64,000 nt of DNA, taken from an uncultured Pontibacter sp. GTDB taxonomy: Bacteria > Bacteroidota > Bacteroidia > Cytophagales > Hymenobacteraceae. This document shows, one piece after another, positions 43,833 to 51,863 of this stretch (position 1 is its first letter; every line of letters begins with the position of its first letter). The DNA is taken from assembly GCF_947495565.1 (NCBI RefSeq), contig NZ_CANLZM010000005.1, forward strand, positions 62,001 through 126,000, read 5' to 3'. The position numbers and the translations under genes were made by a program. The notes under the pieces were generated by a model. It was given only the letters and a program-made list of their open reading frames with translations. It was not told the origin of the DNA and ran no database searches.

Positions 43833-44423
43833 TTAAGCCTTCTGCTTTTTAGCAGCTTCTCTTATAACGGCGTCTAATTGGTGGCTGCTCTCCAGCAGCA
43901 TCTCACAGATGTTTCGCAGGTTCTGGTCCAAATCCATTCGCTCCAGCACCTTGGTTAAGCCCATTATATTGGCTAGCGGCCTTCTGATTATATGCGATTG
44001 GTAAAAGGAAATTTCTTTCAGAAGCGATTTTGCATTCTGGAGTTCCTGGTGGTGAGCAGTGTAAGCTGTAATGTCGTAGCCCAGGCAGAAGATGCCTGCC
44101 GGGTTGCCTTGCGCGTCAAACATGGCTTTGTATTCCCACTGCGTAATAACATAACCGCCTTTGCCGTTATGTTTTCGGATAGTGGCCGGGAAAGTACTGT
44201 CTGGGTTTTCAAAGCACTTGGCAGCTACTTCCGCACATACTTTGGTGTCGTCGGGGTGCATGGTAATCTCGTAAGATTGCCCCATAACAGACCCATGAAT
44301 GTGTTCGAAAGCCTTATTGTAACAGTTGTTTACATAGGTGTACTTGCCCTCCATGCTTGTGGAGATAATATAATAAAAAGTGGAATGCTTCAGCAGCTTC
44401 TTTGTTTCTTCAAAAGTGATCAT
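43833..44423 (-). CDS. PAS domain protein with a phospho-acceptor-like helix but no ATPase domain
   Basis: 196 residues. Residues about 10-125 are one PAS domain (YYIISTSMEGKYTYVNNCYN, then GNPAGIFCLGYDITAYT). Residues about 135-190 resemble the dimerisation/His-box of Bacteroidota kinases: FYQSHIIRRPLANIMGL with a His. The ATPase domain that should follow is missing and the frame ends soon after. It may act as a phosphotransfer or dimerisation partner, or be a truncated kinase. Cytoplasmic. Divergent from the lytic transglycosylase. Confidence 0.8.
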   Translation of the reverse strand: MITFEETKKLLKHSTFYYIISTSMEGKYTYVNNCYNKAFEHIHGSVMGQSYEITMHPDDTKVCAEVAAKCFENPDSTFPATIRKHNGKGGYVITQWEYKAMFDAQGNPAGIFCLGYDITAYTAHHQELQNAKSLLKEISFYQSHIIRRPLANIMGLTKVLERMDLDQNLRNICEMLLESSHQLDAVIREAAKKQKA

Positions 44424-44752
44424 CTTACAAAAATAATGGAAAATTTAAAACTGTAGTTTGAACACGGATAATTTTATAGAAGACAGATAAAGTAAGTAGC
44501 AGCTCAATTTTAAACTAAGTATGGCTGATATCAAAGTACTTTTCGGCACAAGTACCCGCTTTTAAACTAAAACTTAATTTCGTGCTGCGGTTTAGTTATG
44601 TCTGGGTTTTTGCTGTACGCCAAGCCATTTGCTAGAAATAAAGTATAGTTCACCTGCTCTGGCCACCCGGGTTTTGATGCTGTTGCATTTTTTCCCTAAT
44701 TTAAAGTGGAAGTTTACAGAAGGCATATTTTACGTTAAGACGGGAGGAGACC
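44424..44752. other. Divergent intergenic region (PAS protein / lytic transglycosylase)
   Basis: 329 AT-rich bases with the promoters of both genes and one AAAGTATAG word near 44641. No further structure recognised. Confidence 0.45.
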
Positions 44753-45682
44753 ATGGCACAGCAGTTCTGGAAATACATTTGGGTAACGTTAATTTTTGTG
44801 CTAGCGCTACAATTGTGCAGCCAAAAGCAGATGATGACGTCAGGCGACATGTCCGATGCATCAGATGAAAACGCCAATGCGCTAAAGCCAGTATTTAGCC
44901 CGCCCGCCGTACCTGAAGTCTTGAGTTTTGCCGGAGAGCCGGTGCCGCTGCATGTGCCGGATGTAGCTGAGCGGCTAGACCGTGAGCTGCTGGTAAACTC
45001 TTACCTGCACGCCACCACATTGCTGGGCCTGAAGCGTATGCAGCGCTACGTACCCGAAATTAAAGCACTGCTAAAGGAAAATGACATACCCGAAGATTTT
45101 ATATACCTGGCATTGGCCGAGAGCCTTTTTGGGAATGTTACCTCGCCGGCAGGCGCGGCAGGTTTTTGGCAGCTGATGCCAGACACGGCTCGTGGCTACG
45201 GCCTGATTGTGAACGGGGAAGTAGACGAGCGTTTTCATGTGAAAAAAGCTACGCTTGCCGCTGTAAAGTACCTGAAAAGCGCTAAAGGGCGGTTCGGCTC
45301 CTGGACCAATGCCGCAGCCTCGTACAACAGGGGCATGGCTGGCTTAGGGCGTGCGCTGGAGCGGCAGGGGGTAAGCTCTTATTATGATCTATACCTCAAC
45401 GACGAAACTTCTCGCTACATGTTCCGCATCCTTGCCTTGAAAGAAGTGTTGGGCAACCCGCAAAAGTATAATTTTGATTTGCCGACAGAGCGTGGCTATC
45501 AGCCGCTGCCTACGCGTTCGGTAAAGGTCACTTCCACAGTTTCTGACTTACCGGCCTTCGCCCTGAAGCAGGGCACCAACTATAAAACCCTGCGCCTCTA
45601 CAACCCCTGGATAAAAGACTATAAACTAACGGTGGCGCAAGGCAAAGAGTTTGAGCTAAAGCTGCCTCAGGGCTCTATGTAG
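44753..45682 (+). CDS. Lytic murein transglycosylase (SLT family)
   Basis: 309 residues. A hydrophobic N-terminal stretch (YIWVTLIFVLALQLCS) is a signal or anchor. The goose-lysozyme-like SLT fold follows: IPEDFIYLALAESLFGN with the catalytic Glu E123, then GAAGFWQLMPDTARGYGL and AAASYNRGMAGLGRAL. The C-terminal part with TNYKTLRLYNPWIKDYKL looks LysM-like. It cleaves peptidoglycan glycan strands to 1,6-anhydro products in the periplasm. It stands alone before a repeat-rich spacer. Confidence 0.9.
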   Translation: MAQQFWKYIWVTLIFVLALQLCSQKQMMTSGDMSDASDENANALKPVFSPPAVPEVLSFAGEPVPLHVPDVAERLDRELLVNSYLHATTLLGLKRMQRYVPEIKALLKENDIPEDFIYLALAESLFGNVTSPAGAAGFWQLMPDTARGYGLIVNGEVDERFHVKKATLAAVKYLKSAKGRFGSWTNAAASYNRGMAGLGRALERQGVSSYYDLYLNDETSRYMFRILALKEVLGNPQKYNFDLPTERGYQPLPTRSVKVTSTVSDLPAFALKQGTNYKTLRLYNPWIKDYKLTVAQGKEFELKLPQGSM

Positions 45683-46302
45683 GTATAAGTCATACTTTGT
45701 TGAACAGCTCTGGCATGCCATAACTTCCCGCTGTAATTCGTGTTTTATACTTTGGGCAAGGTGTTTTGCTGTTGCAAAGTATAAACGGACGGCCATGTGC
45801 AAAGTATGGTTAAGCTGTAGGTTTATTAGCCGCTATGTTGCTCGCTTCCGCGATGTGATATAGCGGCTAACTGCGTTTGAAGTATAAATAAAATCGGCTG
45901 CTTGCGCTAGGGGGGTGGTTGTTGGTGAAAACACCAACTACGGCGGGAAAGAAAGTATAACTGACCTTGGCCTATGAATTTATACTTCCTGTTGATGCAC
46001 CATGCTCGCCGCTACATGTTAATGCTCTATGCTTGCTGCTACCTGTGCACCGCTACTTGCTCACCGCTATTTATTTCACCGCTGTTCCGGATTTGTAATC
46101 CGGAACTTTATACTTTGCGGATTTGCAATCCGCTTTTGTGGGATTAGCTACTGCCTTTGCTGAGGCGGATTACAAATCCGCATTTATCATACTTTCGGAT
46201 TGCAAATACGAAAGAGCAGGTGGGACTTATCTAAATAGTAATTAATTACTAATGTAATAATGATTCCATTTTTATATCTTATAAACCTTCTCTAAAAAAC
46301 AT
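45683..46302. repeat. Repeat-rich spacer with REP-like palindromes
   Basis: 620 bases without genes. Inverted repeats: TTAGCCGCTAT with ATAGCGGCTAA (45826-45870); GTTGGTG-AAAA-CACCAAC (45921-45938); and a cluster of CGGATT-TGY-AATCCG-type palindromes at 46085-46105, 46117-46133, 46165-46181 and a decayed one at 46193-46213. Six AAGTATA/TATACTT words also occur. This resembles a REP/BIME-type element cluster; no transposase is adjacent. Confidence 0.7.
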
Positions 46303-48171
46303 ATGAAGATGAACTACCCTATTGACTCGATTTTTCTAAATGAAGATCATTTTGAAAGCTATGTATTATTAGGAGAAGAGAGGTTTTTAGAGAATCTATC
46401 TAAGATAAATATTTTTATTGGTGCCAATAATTCTGGAAAAAGTAGATTCTTAAGAACATTCTTCAAAGAAGAAAATCTTGGCTTCAAGTTTAAAAATTTC
46501 GATCTGATTAGATTAAACCAAATTATTGAAGAATACAATATAGAACTTTCAAATTATAGCAATCGATATAATCTTAAGGACTATTTGGGAAGTCAATCTA
46601 ATATATTAGATAAGGTTCCGAATGTTAAATATATAGATAGGAATTTTGAACTAGATAAGCATTTTAAAGAACGTCTTATATCGTTACAAACCATCCTTAA
46701 AAGCAAGATTGATGATACAAGACAGTATCACGGAAATTTTTTGAAGGAAATTGGTAGCAAATATTTAAAACAATTGGATGGGCTTACCGGAAAAGATTTT
46801 AAAAGGTACGATTTTAAAAAAATATATATTCCAATTCTAAGGGGGTTAAGGCCTATATCTAATAATGGCTCAAGCTTTTCTCATGATGATATATATTTAA
46901 AAAGAACTTTAAAAGATTACTTTATAGGTAAGCAGGAATCAGATAAAGATATTTACACAGGATTAAGATTGTATGAAGATGCTAAAGCTTTATTAGTAGG
47001 AGCGAGAAAAGATAGAGATAGATTAAGGGGATTTGAAGAGTTTCTGAGTAATAATTTCTTTGGTGGAGAAATGGTAAACATTATACCTCGTAAAGGTGAT
47101 GATGTTGTGCACGTGTCAATAGGAAATATAGAGCGCCCGATATATGAATTAGGTGACGGAATACAAGCAATTATATTATTGACTTACCCACTCTTTTTCA
47201 ATCAAGGAAAGGAGATGAAAGTATTTATTGAAGAACCAGAACATTATTTGCACCTAGGGTTTCAGAGGGTATTTTTAGAGGTATTAACTAAACCAGAGTT
47301 TGCTTCTTTCCAATATTTCATAACTACACACTCTAACCACTTTTTAGATATCACACTAGATATTGATGGTATTTCTATTTATACTTTCAAAGGCTGCTCA
47401 GAGAGTGAGGAGCATATATTCTTGATTGAAAATGTCGATAATGAAGATGCGAATATCCTTGAACTGTTAGGTGTACGTAACGCCTCTGTTTTTTTATCTA
47501 ATTGTACAGTTTGGGTTGAAGGTATTACAGACAGAATTTATATCAGAAAATACCTTGAGGTATACCAAGAATCATTAAAAGAAACGGTTAGAGTATTTAA
47601 AGAAGATACTCATTATTCCTTTGTTGAATATGGTGGTGGCAACATTACTCATTGGTCATTCCTAAATGATAAAGATGAGAGCCATTCAAACATTGCTGTA
47701 GAACGCCTATGTGGAAAGCTTTTTTTAGTTTCAGATAAGGATGGTGCAGGGGTAAAAATCGATGGTGAATGTAACCCAAAAAGGCTAGCTAAGTATGAAC
47801 GACATTTGAAATTAAAAAATAGCTTAAAAGACAGGTACTATTGTTTAAATTCAAGGGAGATTGAGAACACACTAAGACCATCGGTCTTGAAAGAAGTAAT
47901 TATGGAGTATGAGGCAAACAAGAATCCTCAAAGTTTAGTTTTTGATAGTCTCATCTACGATAGGTATAAAGACCAACTCTTAGGCAATTTTATTGATAAG
48001 CAAGTAAAAGGTATTACACGCTCTTATGCTGCCAAGTCTGGCACTATCAATGATAAGGTTAATTTTGCTAAAAAAGCAGTTAAGTATATCAACAATATTG
48101 AAGATATGACAGAAGATGCTAAAATAATGACGGAGATGATATATAACTTTATAAAAGAAAATAACAGCTAA
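46303..48171 (+). CDS. OLD-like AAA ATPase with C-terminal TOPRIM nuclease, AT-rich, probably acquired
   Basis: 622 residues. Walker A GANNSGKS at 40-47; ABC-type Walker B VFIEEPEHYLHLG with E310-E311; ITTHSNHFLD switch region after it. The C-terminal TOPRIM has VEGITDRIYI (E406), LVSDKDGAG (D478 and D480) and NSREIENTL. This is the plan of overcoming-lysogenization-defect (OLD) nucleases, which cut DNA and are frequent anti-phage effectors. No UvrD/GajB, reverse transcriptase or other partner lies nearby, so it is a stand-alone (class 1-like) member. The gene is visibly much richer in A and T than its neighbours and contains one AAGTATA word only. It ends beside tRNA-Leu. Confidence 0.85.
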   Translation: MKMNYPIDSIFLNEDHFESYVLLGEERFLENLSKINIFIGANNSGKSRFLRTFFKEENLGFKFKNFDLIRLNQIIEEYNIELSNYSNRYNLKDYLGSQSNILDKVPNVKYIDRNFELDKHFKERLISLQTILKSKIDDTRQYHGNFLKEIGSKYLKQLDGLTGKDFKRYDFKKIYIPILRGLRPISNNGSSFSHDDIYLKRTLKDYFIGKQESDKDIYTGLRLYEDAKALLVGARKDRDRLRGFEEFLSNNFFGGEMVNIIPRKGDDVVHVSIGNIERPIYELGDGIQAIILLTYPLFFNQGKEMKVFIEEPEHYLHLGFQRVFLEVLTKPEFASFQYFITTHSNHFLDITLDIDGISIYTFKGCSESEEHIFLIENVDNEDANILELLGVRNASVFLSNCTVWVEGITDRIYIRKYLEVYQESLKETVRVFKEDTHYSFVEYGGGNITHWSFLNDKDESHSNIAVERLCGKLFLVSDKDGAGVKIDGECNPKRLAKYERHLKLKNSLKDRYYCLNSREIENTLRPSVLKEVIMEYEANKNPQSLVFDSLIYDRYKDQLLGNFIDKQVKGITRSYAAKSGTINDKVNFAKKAVKYINNIEDMTEDAKIMTEMIYNFIKENNS

Positions 48172-48201
48172 TTGATTAAAAGAGATTAAACAAATTAATC
48201 A

Positions 48202-48249
48202 AACAAATAAAAAGCCCTGCTGATATATATCAGCAGGGCTTTTTATTTG
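48202..48249. terminator. Bidirectional terminator between the OLD-like gene and tRNA-Leu
   Basis: A perfect stem of about 20 bp (AAATAAAAAGCCCTGCTGAT with ATCAGCAGGGCTTTTTATTT) around a short TAT loop. It can stop the OLD-like gene and the tRNA transcript. Confidence 0.92.
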
Positions 48250-48333
48250 TACCTTGGGCCGGAGTCGAACCGGCACGAGTGTAACCTCACAGGTGTTTGA
48301 GACCAGCGCGTCTACCAATTCCGCCACCAAGGC
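48250..48333 (-). tRNA. tRNA-Leu (anticodon CAA)
   Basis: 84 nt on the minus strand. Acceptor GCCTTGG/CCAAGGT, D-loop GCGGAATTGGTAGACGC, anticodon loop CTCAAAC with CAA at positions 34-36, long variable arm, T-arm GGTTCGACTCC. No CCA is encoded. The promoter lies inside the 3' part of hscB. Confidence 0.93.
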
Positions 48334-48344
48334 TTGTTCTTCTA

Positions 48345-48881
48345 TCAGGAACGAGATGCAAACTTAGATAAACTTTCTTGAATGCGCAATAGGTATTTTT
48401 TCTTCAGGTAGTAAGTTTTAACCTGCTGCAGCGCCTCGTCTTTGGTAACTCCGTGTAGCTCAGGATATCGCTGCAAAACCGGCAGGATATCATTTTCTAA
48501 TTCGGCCATCACGCCGGTGCTTTTTTCTCCTATTTCGTGCAGTTTGGCGGCGTCAAAATCAAATTCCAGCTCCATCAGCTCCTCATTAATATCCATCATA
48601 TCCATTAAGAAGTCGCCGGGTAGTTCGTTCTTACCGCCTTCTTCAAGAAGCCCATGCTCTTTCAAAATGTACTGCATGCGCAGATCCGGGTCGGAGAGGG
48701 TGCGGTAGGCATTGGTGTGCTGTGTAGACATTTGCAGAATCTCCTGCTGTTTCTCCTGCGGCTCGTTGGCATAAAAGTCAGGGTGATACTCGCGGCTCAG
48801 TTTGTAATAGGTGTTCTTCAGCGCCTTCTCGTCAAGTATAAAACTTTCAGGTATATCGTAAAACTCGAAATAGTTTTCCAT
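48345..48881 (-). CDS. hscB: Fe-S cluster assembly co-chaperone HscB
   Basis: 178 residues. N-terminal J domain with the HPD motif at 33-35 (SREYHPDFYANE), followed by the HscB C-terminal helical domain (DFLMDMMDINEELMELEFDFD). It stimulates HscA/DnaK and delivers the scaffold IscU during iron-sulfur assembly. No other isc gene is in the window. A perfect -7 element lies 56 bases upstream. The tRNA-Leu gene 11 bases downstream is on the same strand but with its own promoter inside hscB. Confidence 0.93.
   Translation of the reverse strand: MENYFEFYDIPESFILDEKALKNTYYKLSREYHPDFYANEPQEKQQEILQMSTQHTNAYRTLSDPDLRMQYILKEHGLLEEGGKNELPGDFLMDMMDINEELMELEFDFDAAKLHEIGEKSTGVMAELENDILPVLQRYPELHGVTKDEALQQVKTYYLKKKYLLRIQESLSKFASRS
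48359..48366 (-). promoter_or_regulatory. -7 promoter element of tRNA-Leu(CAA)
   Basis: TAAGTTTG on the minus strand is a perfect TAnnTTTG match 26 bases upstream of the tRNA 5' end, inside the last codons of hscB. The -33 position has ATTG at about 20 bases. Confidence 0.65.
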
Positions 48882-48936
48882 AGATCAATCAGCAATTATT
48901 ATTCATTAGCCTGCCTCGTACGCGAGCTGTATATAG

Positions 48937-48944
48937 CAAAGGTA
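48937..48944 (-). promoter_or_regulatory. -7 promoter element of hscB
   Basis: TACCTTTG on the minus strand, a perfect TAnnTTTG match 56 bases before the ATG. Confidence 0.55.
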
Positions 48945-49039
48945 CAGAAAAAAAAGCAGGCTTTGTTCTGAAACAGGCTAAGCTATCTGCGTCAGATCTC
49001 TGTCAGATGCAGATAGGAGCTGCGCATGCTGCAAGGTCT

Positions 49040-49330
49040 TTATACTTCCAGCTGTGTATAAGACCAGGTTTCCGGTTTATCGGCAAATAAGGTTTTGGTT
49101 GCTGGCCATACTTGCCCGAACAGCTCAGAGCTGCGATAATTGTTTAAATGCGCTTCAGAGTCCCAGAGGCTGTAGGTGCTGTATATATTAGGCTGATGCA
49201 GGTCCTGGAGCAGTTCTACATGGTTGCAGCCCTCAAAAGCGCGAATCTTATCTTTAGAACTTCGGAAAATCTCCAGAAACTCCTCCGTTTTCTCTGGTTT
49301 AAATGTCATCCGGACAATGCGTATCAACAT
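49040..49330 (-). CDS. Antibiotic biosynthesis monooxygenase (ABM) family protein
   Basis: 96 residues, the standard length of a dimeric ferredoxin-like ABM domain. It begins MLIRIVRMTFKPEKTEEFLEIF and contains FEGCNHVELLQD and YSTYSLWDSEAHLNNYRSSELF, the classical pattern. Members include heme- or quinol-related monooxygenases, but most are of unknown substrate. Single gene; a TATACTT word overlaps its 3' end. Confidence 0.88.
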   Translation of the reverse strand: MLIRIVRMTFKPEKTEEFLEIFRSSKDKIRAFEGCNHVELLQDLHQPNIYSTYSLWDSEAHLNNYRSSELFGQVWPATKTLFADKPETWSYTQLEV

Positions 49331-49439
49331 GGTTTAATTGTTTATTGTTATTCAATAACTATTTTATGCACTCATGGTTTAAGTGAGCCCCATAAATAAG
49401 AACAACAAGTTAACAATCCAACAATTTAGCTATCAACTA

Positions 49440-50216
49440 TCAGCTGCCGGGGTAAAAACGCACATCCACCTGCGAGTCGAATCCTAGGCCCAGCAGCTGG
49501 GCGGCGTGCCCTTTGTTGATGCCAATGCATAACTGCCCTTCGCTGTTGTAGGCGCAGCAGCAGTCGCCGTCATCCACCTGGTTGTAGTTGGGGTAGATGC
49601 GGCCAATGGTTTCGCGGCCAAAATGGACAGTAAACGTGCGGCCATGTGCAATGGTCTCAATGCTGTCGCGGGTGATGTCGGTAATAAGGTTGCCATAGCG
49701 GTCTACGTGTATCACGTGCCCCGTAATGGCATGGTCGCTGAGGCGCAGCTGTCTGTTAAACAGCTGTTTAATGTTGTTGGTGCGATCTCCAAGCACATCA
49801 ATATCGCCGCCTTTAGCCAGAAATACAGCAGCCGGTGCCAGCAAATCCCTGGCCGGTGAAGGCGCATAAGGAGTGTCAGATTTCAGCTCCACCACCAGCT
49901 CCGGTTTCCCATCTGTCAGCAGCGAGAGCAAACCGTTGTCGGCCAGCAGAAAATAATGCCCCTTATACTTTGTAGCATGAAATTTGCCTCGTTTACAACC
50001 TTGCGTATCTACGGCAAGTATATGCACGGTGCCCTCCGGAAAATCCCGGAAAACGGCACCGAAAACATACTCGGCGTGCGCTATGTTAAAAGGCTCGATA
50101 GCATGTGTGATATCCACAACTTGCACCTGCGGGTCCAGCGAAAGTACTTTGGCCTTGACGGCGGCCACATAGTGGTCCCTATATCCAAAGTCAGACAGAA
50201 ACGTAATTACAGCCAT
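49440..50216 (-). CDS. S-adenosyl-L-methionine hydroxide adenosyltransferase (DUF62) family
   Basis: 258 residues, normal for the family. N-terminal VITFLSDFGYRDHYVAAVKA, then VQVVDITHAIEPFNIAHAEYVF and HILAVDTQGCKRGKF (acidic and Asn/Asp residues that bind SAM), and the C-terminal barrel with HVIHVDRYGNLITDI. The family hydrolyses SAM to adenosine and methionine using an activated water. Cytoplasmic. Divergent from phoH. Confidence 0.92.
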   Translation of the reverse strand: MAVITFLSDFGYRDHYVAAVKAKVLSLDPQVQVVDITHAIEPFNIAHAEYVFGAVFRDFPEGTVHILAVDTQGCKRGKFHATKYKGHYFLLADNGLLSLLTDGKPELVVELKSDTPYAPSPARDLLAPAAVFLAKGGDIDVLGDRTNNIKQLFNRQLRLSDHAITGHVIHVDRYGNLITDITRDSIETIAHGRTFTVHFGRETIGRIYPNYNQVDDGDCCCAYNSEGQLCIGINKGHAAQLLGLGFDSQVDVRFYPGS

Positions 50217-50313
50217 ATTACGAACTATAATTTGAGTAGATTTGTATTAATATTACTGAATTTAGTTAAATTAAAGAAAATATTCCTAACCTGCTATATA
50301 AGAGGCTAAACAT

Positions 50314-51351
50314 TTGGTAGAGAAAGTAATAACCCTAGAGAATATCTCACTCATTGATTTTTTGGGGACAGAGAATCAAAATATTAAACAGCTCGCTGCG
50401 GCATTTCCCAGCAGCAAGATCATATCGAGAGGTAACGAGATCAAGATACAGGGGCAGACCCCTGAGATCACTAAAATTCACGAAATCCTTTCTTCGCTGA
50501 TAGATCATTATCATAAGTTTGGGAAGATTACGCATAATAGCGTAAATAGATACCTCGGCACGGATGCTATAACCGAAGAAGAGGTAATTATTACTTCTTC
50601 AGACGTGATTGTGTACGGCAGCAAAGGAGGTGTCATAAAAGCTAAAACCCCTAACCAGCAAAAGCTGGTAGATGCCGTAGAGACGAACGACCTGGTGTTT
50701 GCACTTGGCCCAGCCGGTACTGGTAAAACCTATGTATCAGTAGCCATGGCCGTGCGCGCGCTTAAGAACAAGGAAGTTAAAAAAATTATTATCTCCAGAC
50801 CAGTGGTAGAGGCAGGCGAAAGCCTCGGCTTTTTACCCGGCGACATGAAGGACAAGGTAGACCCGTACCTGCGCCCTATCTATGACGCGCTGGAAGATAT
50901 GATTCCGGTGGAGAAGCTGAAGTATTACCAGGAAAACAAAATCATTGAGATTGCGCCGCTGGCTTATATGCGCGGGCGTACGCTGAACAATGCCTTTGTG
51001 CTGCTGGATGAGGCTCAGAACACCACACCGGCCCAGATGAAGATGTTCCTGACACGTATGGGTCCTAACGCTAAGGTGATGGTGAACGGTGACTGGTCGC
51101 AGATTGACCTGCCGCGTAACCAGCGCTCCGGCCTGATGGAGGTGCTTAACATTCTGCGTGGCGTGAAGGGCATCGGGTTTGTGGAAATGAGTGCCGACGA
51201 TGTGGTGCGCCACCGCCTGGTACGTGACATCGTAAACGCTTACAGCAAACTGGAAGAGGAGCGCCGCGCCGCCCGCGAGGAGGCCAAAGCAGCTGAAAGC
51301 GGTGAGCCAGTAAAAGTAAACGGGCGCAGCAGAAGGCAACCAGCCGGATAA
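50314..51351 (+). CDS. phoH: PhoH family ATPase
   Basis: 345 residues from a TTG start at 50314 (MVEKVITLENISLIDFLG); the sequence immediately upstream has an AAGAGG purine run that could serve as ribosome-binding site, and no ATG gives a complete N-terminus. An N-terminal KH-like segment precedes the P-loop ATPase: Walker A GPAGTGKT at 132-139, Walker B FVLLDEAQNT. PhoH proteins are cytoplasmic, phosphate-starvation-linked ATPases possibly acting on RNA. The C-terminus is basic. Divergent from the SAM-hydroxide gene. Confidence 0.92.
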   Translation: MVEKVITLENISLIDFLGTENQNIKQLAAAFPSSKIISRGNEIKIQGQTPEITKIHEILSSLIDHYHKFGKITHNSVNRYLGTDAITEEEVIITSSDVIVYGSKGGVIKAKTPNQQKLVDAVETNDLVFALGPAGTGKTYVSVAMAVRALKNKEVKKIIISRPVVEAGESLGFLPGDMKDKVDPYLRPIYDALEDMIPVEKLKYYQENKIIEIAPLAYMRGRTLNNAFVLLDEAQNTTPAQMKMFLTRMGPNAKVMVNGDWSQIDLPRNQRSGLMEVLNILRGVKGIGFVEMSADDVVRHRLVRDIVNAYSKLEEERRAAREEAKAAESGEPVKVNGRSRRQPAG

Positions 51352-51434
51352 CCGTAGCCTGTCAATAAAATTTTAGTAACTAGCATACCTGTAGAGGCGC
51401 AACGAGTTGCGTCTCTACGTTTTTATACTTCCCC

Positions 51435-51863
51435 ATGATCAAGGTAAAACAAGCTGTGAGCGAGCAGGACCTAAACGCTGCCTTTGCCATACGCGAGAAA
51501 GTTTTTGTGCAGGAGCAGCAGGTGCCCCGCGATGCGGAATACGATGCGCACGAAGCTACTGCCAAGCATTATCTGGCTACTTGTGACGGAGTGCCCTGCG
51601 GAGCCGCTCGTTGGCGCAAAACAGATGCCGGCGTAAAGCTGGAGCGGTTTGCCGTGCTGCCGGAGTACCGGAATAAAAATGTAGGGGCCGAAATGCTGCG
51701 GCTTGTACTGCAGGATGTGCAGGCAGAGCAAGCTAGCCAAAAAATATACCTGCATGCACAGCTGCCAGCGGTAAACTTCTACAAGCGCCACGGCTTTACC
51801 GAAGAAGGCGACATATTTACGGAGTGCGACATCCAGCACTATAAAATGACATACAAGGGCTGA
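51435..51863 (+). CDS. GNAT family N-acetyltransferase
   Basis: 142 residues. The family pattern is clear: FAIREKVFVQEQQVPRDAEYD at the start, LERFAVLPEYRNKNVGAEML as the acetyl-CoA binding strand-loop (R..xxN.GA), and AVNFYKRHGFTEEGD at the end. It belongs to the YjcF/ElaA-like group. Substrate unknown. Its stop codon shares one base with the comEC start, so the two are translationally coupled. Confidence 0.88.
   Translation: MIKVKQAVSEQDLNAAFAIREKVFVQEQQVPRDAEYDAHEATAKHYLATCDGVPCGAARWRKTDAGVKLERFAVLPEYRNKNVGAEMLRLVLQDVQAEQASQKIYLHAQLPAVNFYKRHGFTEEGDIFTECDIQHYKMTYKG

Noticed and set aside
46303..48171. Gabija or retron system
   Set aside because: No UvrD-like GajB gene, reverse transcriptase or msr/msd-like region next to the OLD-like gene; only a stand-alone nuclease is supported.
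45683..48333. Integrative element with attL/attR at tRNA-Leu
   Set aside because: I found no second copy of the tRNA 3' end upstream of the OLD-like gene and no integrase.
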